Shown piece by piece: positions 19,417-28,640 of a stretch of 64,000 nucleotides of DNA; the stretch's first letter is position 1, and every line of letters starts with the position of its first letter. Both the position numbers and the translations under genes were made by a program. The notes beneath the pieces are model-generated. The model was not told the origin of the DNA, ran no database searches, and was given only the letters and a program-made list of their open reading frames with translations. The DNA is taken from positions 1,460,680-1,524,679 of the forward strand of contig NZ_OY781470.1 of NCBI RefSeq assembly GCF_963676935.1, given 5' to 3'. The DNA comes from Halarcobacter sp. (GTDB lineage Bacteria > Campylobacterota > Campylobacteria > Campylobacterales > Arcobacteraceae).

Positions 19417-20649
19417 TTAAAATTGTATTTTAAAAATGTGATAATTTTCATTAAAGTAATAATATAGATTGTATCCATGACGTTTTATAATACTATTTGT
19501 AATATAAAGACCTAAGCCTAGACCTTTATCAATTGATTCATAATCTCTGTTAAAGGGTTTTAAATATTCATCAAAAGGTTTTTTCAATGGTTTTCCATGA
19601 TTTTTAATAATTAAAGAATCCTTACTAATAACAATTTCAGGTTTTCCTTCTGTATTGTATCTCATAGCATTGTCGATAAGATTTTTTAAAGATATTGCAA
19701 AAAGTTCATAATCTACATATATAGTTGTTAAATTTGTATATATATCAACTTGTGATTTATCAATCAATAGAATATCCAAAGATTGATCAAGTAAATCAAT
19801 AACTCTATACTCTTTTCTTTCTAAAGTAATTTGTCCTGATGTTAATTCTTCTAATTTAACAAACTCTTCTAAAAGATACTCTAATCTTGAAAATGCTCTT
19901 TTTAGAATATCTTTTTTCTTTCCCTCTTCTAATGTATCAGAAACTAATTTTCCTTTTGTAATTGGTGTTTTAAGTTCATGCAAAATATTACGTAGAAAGA
20001 GTTTTCTAGAGCTATTTAGATCTCTGATTTTTTCAATAGCATTATTAAATTCATTTGAGACTTGTGCTATTTCATCATCACCATCAATAGTTGTATTAAT
20101 TTCTAAACTACCTTCAGAAAATTTGTTTATTTCATTTTTTAACTTAATCAAAGGCTTTAATTTTTTAAATAAAAAATAATAAAACCAAACTAATAAAATA
20201 TCAATAAAAACTAAGACTATTATCCAAAAGTACTTATTTTTAGATAAAAATGATTTATCAATCAATAATATCTCTAGTGGTTTAGGATTAAAATATATAA
20301 AAACTTCATTATTATATTTATATAAGTTTATTATATCTTCTTTACTATCAAACTTTATTTTTTCTGGCTTTTTACTTATTAAATCATTAAATGAAAGCTC
20401 TGCTAATTGCATATTAAAAGTAGAAATTTTTTCATTTATTATTTTATTTGATAAACCTAATCTAATATCTTTTTCAACTGTTTTAATAACTGATATATAT
20501 TTTTCAGATAATAAAGCTTGATAATTTTTATAATCAAATGAAAACTGCAGATAAATCAATGAATTTATAATTATAAAAATTAAAAAGAAAAATAGTGTTA
20601 TTTTAAAAAAGATAGAATTTCTTTTATCCATTAACCAGTTTATAGCCAA
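19417..20649 (-). CDS. Membrane sensor histidine kinase (ArsS/CprS-like)
   Basis: The 410-residue protein has one N-terminal membrane segment (about 14-35), a periplasmic sensor part of about 100 residues and a second segment (about 140-160). A HAMP-like linker, the H-box (ILHELKTPITKGK, about 223-235) and an HATPase domain with N-box (NLIDNAMRYN) and G-box (GLGLGLYI) follow. The H-box sequence is that of the acid-sensing ArsS group of Campylobacterota. The start overlaps the end of the response-regulator gene by 26 bases, so the pair is translationally coupled. The stimulus is unknown. Confidence 0.9.
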   Translation of the reverse strand: MAINWLMDKRNSIFFKITLFFFLIFIIINSLIYLQFSFDYKNYQALLSEKYISVIKTVEKDIRLGLSNKIINEKISTFNMQLAELSFNDLISKKPEKIKFDSKEDIINLYKYNNEVFIYFNPKPLEILLIDKSFLSKNKYFWIIVLVFIDILLVWFYYFLFKKLKPLIKLKNEINKFSEGSLEINTTIDGDDEIAQVSNEFNNAIEKIRDLNSSRKLFLRNILHELKTPITKGKLVSDTLEEGKKKDILKRAFSRLEYLLEEFVKLEELTSGQITLERKEYRVIDLLDQSLDILLIDKSQVDIYTNLTTIYVDYELFAISLKNLIDNAMRYNTEGKPEIVISKDSLIIKNHGKPLKKPFDEYLKPFNRDYESIDKGLGLGLYITNSIIKRHGYNLYYYFNENYHIFKIQF

Positions 20650-21307
20650 CTCCTCTTATTGAATGTATATATTTTGGTTTTTTAGAATTTTCTTCAATTT
20701 TATTTCTAACTCTACCTATTAATACATCAATACTCTTATAACTACTTTCATACTTAATTGAATCAACATTGGACAACAACTCTTCACGGGATACAACAAA
20801 ACCTGCTTTTTTTATCAAATATGCTAAGATATGATATTCTGCATTAGTAAGATTTAAAACTTTTTCTTCTTTTAAAATCTCCATTTTTTCTTCATTTAAA
20901 ACAAAAATAGCTGTGTTGTCTTTTTTATTTTCATCCGATTCATCAATGTTGCATCTTCTAAGTATAGATTTAATCCTAAATATTAATTCTTGGGTGTCAT
21001 AAGGTTTTGGCATATAATCATCAGCACCTAAACTAAAGCATGCAGCTTTATCACTTATATTTGAACGTGCACTAGAAATAATAATTGGTGTACTATAGTG
21101 TTCACGTATCATTCTACACACATCTATACCATCTATTTCAGGTAAAGATAAATCTAAAATAATTAAATCATATTTCTTTAATCTAAGTGCTGATATTGCT
21201 AATTCTGGGGAGTCATAGTTTGTTACATTTATATTATGCTGTTTTAAATAATCTATTAAAATATCAGCTAATTCTAAATCATCTTCAATCATCAATATTT
21301 CTATCAA
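20624..21307 (-). CDS. OmpR-type response regulator
   Basis: The protein has a receiver domain (MIEDDLELA; phosphoacceptor D in LIILDLSLPEIDG; lysine in MPKPYD) and a winged-helix DNA-binding domain (GFVVSREELL...IHSIRGVGYKL). I choose TTG 21305-21307 as start (227 residues), because AAGGA lies 6 bases ahead and the protein then opens as LIEILMIEDD. A longer version from TTG 21341-21343 would begin upstream of the putative transcription start. The partner kinase gene overlaps its 3' end. The gene's own promoter carries the box also found before flgD, which suggests autoregulation and control of the flgD operon. Confidence 0.9.
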   Translation of the reverse strand: MIEILMIEDDLELADILIDYLKQHNINVTNYDSPELAISALRLKKYDLIILDLSLPEIDGIDVCRMIREHYSTPIIISSARSNISDKAACFSLGADDYMPKPYDTQELIFRIKSILRRCNIDESDENKKDNTAIFVLNEEKMEILKEEKVLNLTNAEYHILAYLIKKAGFVVSREELLSNVDSIKYESSYKSIDVLIGRVRNKIEENSKKPKYIHSIRGVGYKLVNG

Positions 21308-21329
21308 CCTATATCCTTTTATAGAAATA

Positions 21330-21364
21330 ATTTTAGTGAACAAGACTAAATAAAAAGTAACAAA
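21330..21364 (-). promoter_or_regulatory. Response-regulator promoter with the shared 18-bp box
   Basis: TTTGTTACTTTTTATTTA (plus coordinates 21347-21364) is identical to the box before flgD. A TAAAAT hexamer (21330-21335) begins 22 bases after TTGTTA, as in the flgD copy. A start of transcription near 21323 would leave a leader of about 16 bases before TTG 21307. Confidence 0.5.
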
Positions 21365-21371
21365 CTACACT

Positions 21372-23612
21372 TTAAATAAGTATTTCTCTATTTCCTTTTG
21401 CATTTGCTTCAGATAAAACGCCTGTTTGTTCTAACTGTTCTACTATAGTTGCTGCTCTATTATAACCAATTCTTAGTTTTCTTTGAATATATGAAATAGA
21501 TGTTTTTTTATCATTTAATACAACATCTTTTGCATCTTCATAAAGTTCATCAAGTTCACCCATTTCTAAAGAGCCTGAACCATTACTTAATGCTGAATCA
21601 GTTTTATCTTTAACAAAATTCATATCATATTCAACTTCTCTTTGATCTTTTAAGAAATCTACAACACTTTCGATTTCTGTTTCCATTGACCAAGGAGCAT
21701 GAAGTCTAACTAAACCTGAAGTTCCTGGAGGAGTAAACAACATATCCCCTCTTCCTAATAAAGATTCTGCACCTAAAGAATCAAGAATAATTTTTGAATC
21801 AACTTTTTGACCAACTTTATATGATAATCTACTAGGAAGATTTGCTTTAATTAATCCTGTAACAACATCCACAGAAGGTCTTTGTGTTGCAACTATTAGG
21901 TGAATTCCAGAAGCTCTTGCCATTTGAGCAAGTCTGGCAATTGATAACTCAACATCTTTTCCACTTGTCATCATCAGGTCAGCTAACTCATCAATAACTA
22001 CTACTATATATGGAATAGCTTCAAAACCATCTCTTTTTGCTTTTTCATTATAACTTTCTATATTTTTTGTCTTTGTTTTAGACATCAAAGTATATCTTCT
22101 TTCCATCTCTGCAACCATATTAGATAAAGCATTAATTGCATCAGTTGGTTTTGTTATAACAGGAGTTAAAAGATGTGGTATTTCATTATACATAGAAAAC
22201 TCTAACATCTTAGGATCAATCATTACAAGCTTTAAATTATCTGGCGAGTTTTTATATAATAAAGATAAAATCATAGAGTTAATACCAACTGATTTACCTG
22301 AACCTGTAGTTCCTGCAATAAGTAAATGTGGAAGCTTTTTTAAATCTGTAATAAAAGGTTTTCCAACAATATCTTTACCTAAAATCATTGTTAAAGGTGA
22401 TTTTGCATTTTGGAAAATTTCACTCTCTAAAAGCTCTCTAATATAGATAGTTTGAGTATCATCATTTGGAACTTCAATACCTACTACATCTTTACCTGGG
22501 ATTGGGGCTTGGATTCTTATAGTTTGAGCTTTTAAAGCCATTGCTAAATCATCTTGAAGATTAAGTATTTTTGAAACCTTTACATTAGGTGCAGGTTTAA
22601 ATTCAAAAGTTGTTACAACAGGTCCTGTATAAGTTCTTACTACATCACCTTCAATTTTAAACATCAATAGTTTTTCTAATAAATCTTCAATTTTTTTATC
22701 AATTTGAGCTTCTGATACTTTTGATTTTTTCTCTTTTGGTGCACTTTGGAAAAATTTAGTAGATGGCAATTCAAAATCTTTTGGTTTTTCTGTATTACCT
22801 AGTTCTATTTCATCTTGTAGTTTTTTATTCTCTTCTAATTCATCTACAATTAATGCATGAGGTTGCTCGACATCAATAACATCTTCAATCTCATTATCAT
22901 CTTCAATAAACTCTTTTTCTTCTATAGAATTAACTTCATTTTCTTCTTGAGAGAGTGTAATTATATTTAAATCATCAACTTCAATATTAGCTATCTCACT
23001 TTCATCAACTTCTTCTATAATAATCTCAGCTACATCACCATCATTTTTAACTTTTACTTTGTCTTCTGATGATGAAGAAGCTACTCTTTTCTCTCTTTTA
23101 TCTTTTCTTTTATTTTCAATTCTTTTAGGTTTTACTGCTGTATTAACTCTTTTAAAATTTGGAACAATTTTTTTTGCATTGAAATTAATATTAGAATCTT
23201 CAAATAAAATCATTAAAGATATAATAAGCCCTATAACTAAGAATATCCATAAACCAACATTACCAATAAATGGAAACATTGAAGATATTATATAGTTTCC
23301 AATCTCACCTGAGTAAATACCTTTTCCTACTACTAAAGATTGAAAAATCAATAAAGAGATTAAAAGCAAAATTACAGATAAACTTTTTATACTAAAATCT
23401 TTTAAATCAAAATCTTTTTTAAAATTTAAAATATACAAAGGGTATAAAAATAAAATCAAATAGATATATGATAAAAAGCCAAAATATTGATGTGAAAATG
23501 TTGCAAAAAGGAAACCTATTTTTCCAACACTAATCTTATCACTAACAAATGTAGCATATTCAAAATAAACAATAATAAATAAAAAGATTGATGATAAAAT
23601 TTTCTTAACTAT
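21372..23612 (-). CDS. ftsK: DNA translocase FtsK
   Basis: FtsK anchors at the division site and pumps DNA to clear the septum and support dimer resolution. Seen in order: about four membrane segments, a long acidic linker (EEVDESEIANIEVDD..), the alpha/beta motor with Walker A (GTTGSGKSVGINS) and Walker B (VVVIDELADLMM), and a C-terminal gamma winged helix (ISYIQRKLRIGYNRAATIVEQLE). The first canonical start is TTG 23457-23459, but this would cut into the membrane region. The reading frame stays open back to the lpxD stop and encodes a further membrane segment (IVKKILSSIFLFIIVYFEYA) with GKIGFLF and FGFLSY motifs. The best start is ATA 23610-23612, with AAGGG 6 bases ahead (746 residues). 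Confidence 0.9.
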   Translation of the reverse strand: MVKKILSSIFLFIIVYFEYATFVSDKISVGKIGFLFATFSHQYFGFLSYIYLILFLYPLYILNFKKDFDLKDFSIKSLSVILLLISLLIFQSLVVGKGIYSGEIGNYIISSMFPFIGNVGLWIFLVIGLIISLMILFEDSNINFNAKKIVPNFKRVNTAVKPKRIENKRKDKREKRVASSSSEDKVKVKNDGDVAEIIIEEVDESEIANIEVDDLNIITLSQEENEVNSIEEKEFIEDDNEIEDVIDVEQPHALIVDELEENKKLQDEIELGNTEKPKDFELPSTKFFQSAPKEKKSKVSEAQIDKKIEDLLEKLLMFKIEGDVVRTYTGPVVTTFEFKPAPNVKVSKILNLQDDLAMALKAQTIRIQAPIPGKDVVGIEVPNDDTQTIYIRELLESEIFQNAKSPLTMILGKDIVGKPFITDLKKLPHLLIAGTTGSGKSVGINSMILSLLYKNSPDNLKLVMIDPKMLEFSMYNEIPHLLTPVITKPTDAINALSNMVAEMERRYTLMSKTKTKNIESYNEKAKRDGFEAIPYIVVVIDELADLMMTSGKDVELSIARLAQMARASGIHLIVATQRPSVDVVTGLIKANLPSRLSYKVGQKVDSKIILDSLGAESLLGRGDMLFTPPGTSGLVRLHAPWSMETEIESVVDFLKDQREVEYDMNFVKDKTDSALSNGSGSLEMGELDELYEDAKDVVLNDKKTSISYIQRKLRIGYNRAATIVEQLEQTGVLSEANAKGNREILI

Positions 23613-23621
23613 GATAGACCC

Positions 23622-24569
23622 TTATTTTAATAATTTTGCAATTCTTCCTTGAAGTTTTAGCCATTGTCTATGTTCAAACAATGGAAAACCAGCCCACTGC
23701 TTTTTAGGAGTTGTAATTGATTTTGTGACCCCTCCTCTTGCAGCAATTGTAGTAAAAGGTGCAACCTCAAGATGTCCTGCCGTTGCACTTTGTCCACCCA
23801 TAATAACATACTCATGTAATGTTGTTGAACCAGATAAACCAACTTGACCTGTTAAAATTGAACCTGTTCCAATCTTACAGTTATGTGCAATGTGGATTAA
23901 ATTATCTAATCTAACTCCATCAGATATTATTGTAGATTTAAATACAGCCCTATCTATTGAAGTATTAGAACCAATCTCTACATCATTTCCAATAACAACA
24001 TTTCCATTTTGATAAATCTTTATATATTTACCATCTTTTGTATTAGCAAAACCAAAACCATCACTGCCTACAACAGTTCCTGAGTGAATAATACAATCAC
24101 TACCAACTACACAATCTCTGTAAATAGTCACATTTGGATGTAAGATTGTATTATCACCAATTGATACATTATCTCCAATAAATACACCAGCCATTATCTT
24201 ACAATTTTTACCAACTTTACTATTTTTACCTAAATATACATTTGGCATAATAATTGTATCAGTACCTACTATACAATCTTCACCTTCATCTTCAATCACT
24301 TTAGGTGCAAAAAGTTTTGATGCATATGCTAGGTTTAGATAAGGTTCTTCACATACTAAAGCAATTGAAGTATTAGGAACTAAAGAAGCAAACTCTTTTT
24401 TAACTAAAACAGCTGCTGCTTTTGTATTTTTTAAATCGTTTATATATTTTTTATTTTCTAAAAATGTTAATTCGTTTTCATTTGAGTCAAGTAGAGTATT
24501 TAAGCCAACTATTTCAACTTCACTTGAAGAGTCTAAATTTAAAACCTTTGCTATTTCATTAAGTTTCAA
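23622..24569 (-). CDS. lpxD: UDP-3-O-acylglucosamine N-acyltransferase LpxD
   Basis: LpxD adds the second acyl chain in lipid A synthesis, using acyl-ACP. The 315-residue protein has an N-terminal uridine-binding domain (about 1-100) and a left-handed beta-helix of hexapeptide repeats (IGDNVSIGDNTILHPNVTI and more). Catalytic histidine is in LIHIAHNCKIG (near residue 232). The C-terminal helix ends the protein. The start is TTG 24567-24569, with AAGGAA 7 bases ahead. Its stop codon is in frame with and just before ftsK. Confidence 0.95.
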   Translation of the reverse strand: MKLNEIAKVLNLDSSSEVEIVGLNTLLDSNENELTFLENKKYINDLKNTKAAAVLVKKEFASLVPNTSIALVCEEPYLNLAYASKLFAPKVIEDEGEDCIVGTDTIIMPNVYLGKNSKVGKNCKIMAGVFIGDNVSIGDNTILHPNVTIYRDCVVGSDCIIHSGTVVGSDGFGFANTKDGKYIKIYQNGNVVIGNDVEIGSNTSIDRAVFKSTIISDGVRLDNLIHIAHNCKIGTGSILTGQVGLSGSTTLHEYVIMGGQSATAGHLEVAPFTTIAARGGVTKSITTPKKQWAGFPLFEHRQWLKLQGRIAKLLK

Positions 24570-24608
24570 TTTATATTTCCTTATAAAAATAGAAAGATAA
24601 GATTACTC

Positions 24609-25106
24609 TTATCTTTCCATCGCTACTACACCACTTTTTACTACTTCAAGTGGTTTAAATTTGCTCATAATATTTGTAAAATTTGCAATTCTACTAGGAG
24701 CATCTGTTGCAGAGATAACAATAGCATCATCAGTTACATTTTGTATATGTCCATTATATGCTCTTGCTATTACATCTATGTCACTAAGAGGTTGATCAAT
24801 TGGTATTTTAATTAATACTGTCTCTTTTTCTATTACATTTTGATGTTCGTTTACTTTTAATACTGGTATTAACTTATTCAGTTGCTTTACAATTTGATCT
24901 ATAATTCTTTTATCACCAGTTGTAACTATAGTCATTCTCGAATATTCACTTCCTGAAATTGGTGCAACTGTTAGAGAATCAATATTATATCCCCTTGCTG
25001 AAAATAAACCTACAATTCTAGATAATACATTGTGTTCATTTATCACAATCACAGAGATAACCTGTCTTGCAATTTCAGTATCATAATAGTGGTTAAAATT
25101 ATTCAT
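24609..25106 (-). CDS. ilvN: Acetolactate synthase small (regulatory) subunit
   Basis: This subunit activates IlvB and carries valine feedback. The 165-residue protein has an N-terminal ACT domain (ISVIVINEHNVLSRIVGLFSARGYNIDSL) and the C-terminal ALS_ss_C domain (residues about 90-163). It overlaps the large-subunit gene by 8 bases, consistent with coupled translation in a 1:1 complex. Size is typical for the short ilvH-type form. Confidence 0.95.
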   Translation of the reverse strand: MNNFNHYYDTEIARQVISVIVINEHNVLSRIVGLFSARGYNIDSLTVAPISGSEYSRMTIVTTGDKRIIDQIVKQLNKLIPVLKVNEHQNVIEKETVLIKIPIDQPLSDIDVIARAYNGHIQNVTDDAIVISATDAPSRIANFTNIMSKFKPLEVVKSGVVAMER

Positions 25107-26793
25107 TGTTATCTCCTAAAAGTGTCATTTCATTTAATGCATGTCCATTTGGTACCATTGGCAATACAATCTCATCTCTTGAAACAACAACATCAATCAT
25201 TGCTGGTTTTTTCTTTTCAATTGCATCTTTTAATGCTTCATCAAACTCTTTTTTAGTTGTAACTCTATATCCAACTCCTCCAAATGCTTCAACAAGCATT
25301 TTAAAGTCTGGTTGCATAGAAAGGTCAGTCTCTGATAATCTATTTTCATAAAATAGTGTTTGCCACTGTCTAACCATTCCTAAATAGTTGTTGTTTAGAA
25401 TAATATTAATTACTGGTAAATCAGCTTCAACACAAGTCATTAACTCTTGAATGTTCATTAAAATTGAACCATCACCTGTAAAGTTAATAGAAACTTTGTC
25501 TTTATTTCCTCTTGCAACGCCCATAGCTCCTGGAAGACCAAATCCCATAGTTCCTAATCCACCTGAAGTATTAAACTGTCTTGGATAAGAAAATGGATAA
25601 AACTGTGCTGTCCACATTTGATGTTGTCCAACATCAGTAGAGATAATAGCATTTTCACCTAATGTTTGCCCTACTCTTTCAATAACCCATTGTGGTTTAA
25701 TTGTAGAATCAGAATCGTTATATCTTAAAGGCTCTTTTTCTCTATAATCTTTAAGTAATGAAACCCAATTTGTATAATCATTAAATTCCATATCTTTTGC
25801 AGCTTCAAGCATACCTTCAACAGTAACTTTCAAGTCTCCAACAATTGGATAATTTGTATGTACAAGTTTAGCAATTGAAGTTGGATCAATATCGATATGA
25901 ACTACTTTTGCTTTTTTAGCAAATTCATCCAATCTTCCTGTTACCCTATCATCAAATCTTGCACCAAGTGAGATGATACAATCTGTATCATGAGCTGCCA
26001 TATTTGCAGCAAACTCTCCATGCATACCTAACATACCAATTAATAATGGATGATCATTACCCATTACACCTCTTGCCATCAATGTTTCAACTACAGGTAT
26101 ATTTGTTAGTTCAGCAAGTTCTCTTATTACATAAGAACAATTTGCTAAAACAGCTCCTCCACCTACATAAAAAATTGGTTTTTTTGACGTTGAAATTGCA
26201 GTCATTGCTTTTTTCAATTGTCTTTTATTGTAATTAACTGTAGGTTTATATGTTGGTAAATTAACCTCTTTTGGATATTTAAATTCTGCTAGTTCAGCTG
26301 TTATATCTTTAGGTATATCAACATGGACAGGTCCTGGTCTTCCAGTACTTGCTATATGAAATGCCTCTTTTATAATTCTTGGTAAATCCTTAATATCATT
26401 TACTAAATAATTGTGTTTAGTACAAGGTCTTGAGATACCTACTGCATCAATTTCCTGAAAACCATCTGTTCCAATAATTGTAGTTGGAACCTGACCAGAG
26501 ATCACTACTAATGGAATTGAATCCATGTATGCATCTGCTAGACCTGTAACTGCATTTGTAAACCCTGGACCAGAAGTAACTATTGCAACACCAACTTTTC
26601 CTGTTGATTTAGCATAACCTTCTGCGGCATGAATTGCAGCTTGTTCATGTCTAGTTAATATATGTTGAAAAAACCCTTGTTTATAAATTTCATCGTAGAC
26701 ATTCATAATAGCGCCACCAGGGTATCCAAATACTACTTCAACCCCTTCCTCTCTTAATGATTCAGTAACCATTTTTGCGCCACTTATTTTCAT
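25099..26793 (-). CDS. ilvB: Acetolactate synthase large (catalytic) subunit
   Basis: The enzyme condenses two pyruvates, or pyruvate and 2-oxobutyrate, in branched-chain amino acid synthesis, using thiamine diphosphate, Mg2+ and FAD. The 564-residue protein has the three ALS domains: N-terminal TPP_N (catalytic glutamate in RHEQAAIHAAEGYAK), central FAD-linked domain, and C-terminal TPP domain with the GDGSILMNIQEL motif. Size is normal. No leader-peptide attenuator could be recognised in the 143 bases upstream. Confidence 0.97.
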   Translation of the reverse strand: MKISGAKMVTESLREEGVEVVFGYPGGAIMNVYDEIYKQGFFQHILTRHEQAAIHAAEGYAKSTGKVGVAIVTSGPGFTNAVTGLADAYMDSIPLVVISGQVPTTIIGTDGFQEIDAVGISRPCTKHNYLVNDIKDLPRIIKEAFHIASTGRPGPVHVDIPKDITAELAEFKYPKEVNLPTYKPTVNYNKRQLKKAMTAISTSKKPIFYVGGGAVLANCSYVIRELAELTNIPVVETLMARGVMGNDHPLLIGMLGMHGEFAANMAAHDTDCIISLGARFDDRVTGRLDEFAKKAKVVHIDIDPTSIAKLVHTNYPIVGDLKVTVEGMLEAAKDMEFNDYTNWVSLLKDYREKEPLRYNDSDSTIKPQWVIERVGQTLGENAIISTDVGQHQMWTAQFYPFSYPRQFNTSGGLGTMGFGLPGAMGVARGNKDKVSINFTGDGSILMNIQELMTCVEADLPVINIILNNNYLGMVRQWQTLFYENRLSETDLSMQPDFKMLVEAFGGVGYRVTTKKEFDEALKDAIEKKKPAMIDVVVSRDEIVLPMVPNGHALNEMTLLGDNNE

Positions 26794-26872
26794 TGTCTCT
26801 CCTATTATAAATTAGTCAAAAATTATACTCAAAATGTTATTAATACTATCTTTAATTAGTTGATTGGGGGGA

Positions 26873-26900
26873 TTTTAAGTTTATTTTAAATTAATGATAA
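26873..26900 (+). promoter_or_regulatory. Possible sigma28-like promoter of the flagellin-tail gene
   Basis: TTTTAAGTTT (26873-26882) followed 13 bases later by GATAA (26896-26900). This resembles the sigma28 pattern TAAAGTTT-N11-GCCGATAA, with one base less of spacing and without the GCC. It lies 37-64 bases before the start of a protein with a flagellin-like end, which is the reason to consider a flagellar sigma factor. Confidence 0.35.
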
Positions 26901-26936
26901 GTTCTGTAGAATAAGTAGAGTTTCAAAAGGAATAAT

Positions 26937-27728
26937 ATGGATGTAAATAGCATAGAAAACGGGCTTGTTTCATTAAACAATACACCTCAAAAAATTAATA
27001 AAAAATCTGATACATCAGTTGTTCACAATGATAAAGAAGACTCTTTTTCCCTTTACATAAAAGATTATAATAAAAAAAGAGATGAATTATCCTCTTCTCT
27101 TCAAGCTTTTAATGAAGGTATTGCAATTACAAAAATTGCTATAAGAGGGTTAGAAAAAGAACAAAATTCTTTAAGAGATATTGAGATTTCACTCTCTTTA
27201 AATAATGAATATAATGATAAAAACAATATTAAAAAATCTATTTTAGAGGAGTTGCAAAACTTTAAAGAGATTGCTTATGATACAAAATATAAAAGAGAAA
27301 AACTAATTGCAGTTGATGATTTTGAAGAGAATCTAAGAATAGAAATTTTTACTAAAGAATCTTATTTTTCAATAGAAAAACCAAATACCCCAATTATTGC
27401 ATCTTTAGTAACACAAAATATTAATAAAAGTGATTTGAATAATCAAGCAAGCCTTGATAAATTGATTCTTTCTGTAGAAAAAGCTATAAATGAGTTAAAA
27501 AATATAGAATCACAATTTGATGAATTACATAATAATTTAGTCCAAAGTGCTAAAAAATCTATTCAAGATCAAGTCAATTTATCTAATCAAAACAAAAGAA
27601 AAAAAAGCATTGACTTTACAGAAGAAGTTAATAATTTTTCAAAAGACAAAGTTAAAGCAAACTCTGGATATCTAGTAACTTCACAAGCAAATATAGTACA
27701 AGATCAAAGTGTTGATTTATTATCATAA
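26937..27728 (+). CDS. Putative flagellar axial protein with flagellin-like C terminus
   Basis: The 263-residue protein is not a standard family I can name. Its last 30 residues (NFSKDKVKANSGYLVTSQAN, then IVQDQSVDLL) read like the C-terminal D0 helix of flagellins (FSKANI..SGSYAMAQAN..). Two long helical, probably coiled-coil parts lie before it (about residues 30-110 and 165-225), with no signal peptide. It is short of a normal flagellin and lacks the flagellin N-terminal motif. The sequence suggests a protein exported by, or packed onto, the flagellum. The 3' end overlaps that of ppx by 6 bases, convergent. Confidence 0.6.
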   Translation: MDVNSIENGLVSLNNTPQKINKKSDTSVVHNDKEDSFSLYIKDYNKKRDELSSSLQAFNEGIAITKIAIRGLEKEQNSLRDIEISLSLNNEYNDKNNIKKSILEELQNFKEIAYDTKYKREKLIAVDDFEENLRIEIFTKESYFSIEKPNTPIIASLVTQNINKSDLNNQASLDKLILSVEKAINELKNIESQFDELHNNLVQSAKKSIQDQVNLSNQNKRKKSIDFTEEVNNFSKDKVKANSGYLVTSQANIVQDQSVDLLS

Positions 27729-28637
27729 ACTGTTTTGCATACAATAGTTTACAGCAACACCTTCTCTTAATCCATCATCTAATACAATAGATTCTTTTTT
27801 TTCTAGAACCTCAAAAATAGCTCTGTAAATATATATACCAACCTCAATAAATTCAACTCTACCTTTTCCAACAAGTTTTGTTATAGTAGCTTCATCACTA
27901 TTTTCAAATATTTTTAAACAATCCTTTAGATCATCTAAATTTACTATTGTTCCATTTACTTTATTTTTATCATAATGAAAAAAGTCTTGTCCTAATTTAA
28001 CAGCTGCTATTGTTGTTGGAGTTCCTGCAGTTGCTACAAATGTATAATTATTTAAATCAAAATTTAAACTAGATAAAAAGTTATTAATCTCACTTTTATA
28101 TTCAGATAATTGTTTTAATAAATCATTTTTTGAAAGATATTTTTGTGTTAAAGTAACAATTCCAAAATTAAAACTTTTAGAATAAAATTTATCTTCATTA
28201 TTTACAATTATCTCTGTTGAACCACCACCAATATCCAATAATACAAAATTTGAAGAGTTTATTTTTTCTCTTTTTAAAGCATACTTAACAGCTAAAAGAG
28301 TTAATCTTGCCTCTTCTGAACCATCAATGATTTTAAAATCTACACCTATCTCTTTTTTAAAGTATGCTAAAACTTCTTTGTTATTTTTTGCCATTCGCAT
28401 TGCTGCAGTTGTAACACATATAGCATCTTCTGGTAAATAATTTAATTTTTGTATTGATTTTCTTAAAGCTTTTATAACTCTTTGTTGAGCTTCATTAGAG
28501 ATAAGACCTGTTGTATTAAGGCCATCAGCCATACCTACAACTTCATTGTACTCATCAACTATTTTACTATTTTTACAATCATATATTAAAACTCTAAAAG
28601 AGTTAGAACCTAAATCTATAGTAGTTATTTTATCCAT
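27723..28637 (-). CDS. ppx: Ppx/GppA phosphatase
   Basis: Ppx/GppA enzymes cleave polyphosphate or pppGpp. The 304-residue protein has the sugar-kinase/actin fold: TTIDLGSNSFRV at the start, FVLLDIGGGSTEI near residue 140, and TAGTPTTIAAVKL near 205. It is the short form (about 300 residues) without the HD-like C-terminal domain. Which of the two substrates it prefers cannot be told. It lies 3 bases downstream of pssA. Confidence 0.88.
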   Translation of the reverse strand: MDKITTIDLGSNSFRVLIYDCKNSKIVDEYNEVVGMADGLNTTGLISNEAQQRVIKALRKSIQKLNYLPEDAICVTTAAMRMAKNNKEVLAYFKKEIGVDFKIIDGSEEARLTLLAVKYALKREKINSSNFVLLDIGGGSTEIIVNNEDKFYSKSFNFGIVTLTQKYLSKNDLLKQLSEYKSEINNFLSSLNFDLNNYTFVATAGTPTTIAAVKLGQDFFHYDKNKVNGTIVNLDDLKDCLKIFENSDEATITKLVGKGRVEFIEVGIYIYRAIFEVLEKKESIVLDDGLREGVAVNYCMQNSL

Positions 28638-28640
28638 TAA

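Noticed and set aside
21308-21343. Longer response-regulator protein from TTG 21343
   Set aside because: This start would lie ahead of the putative transcription start, next to the shared box, and there is no ribosome site; TTG 21307 has AAGGA in the right place.
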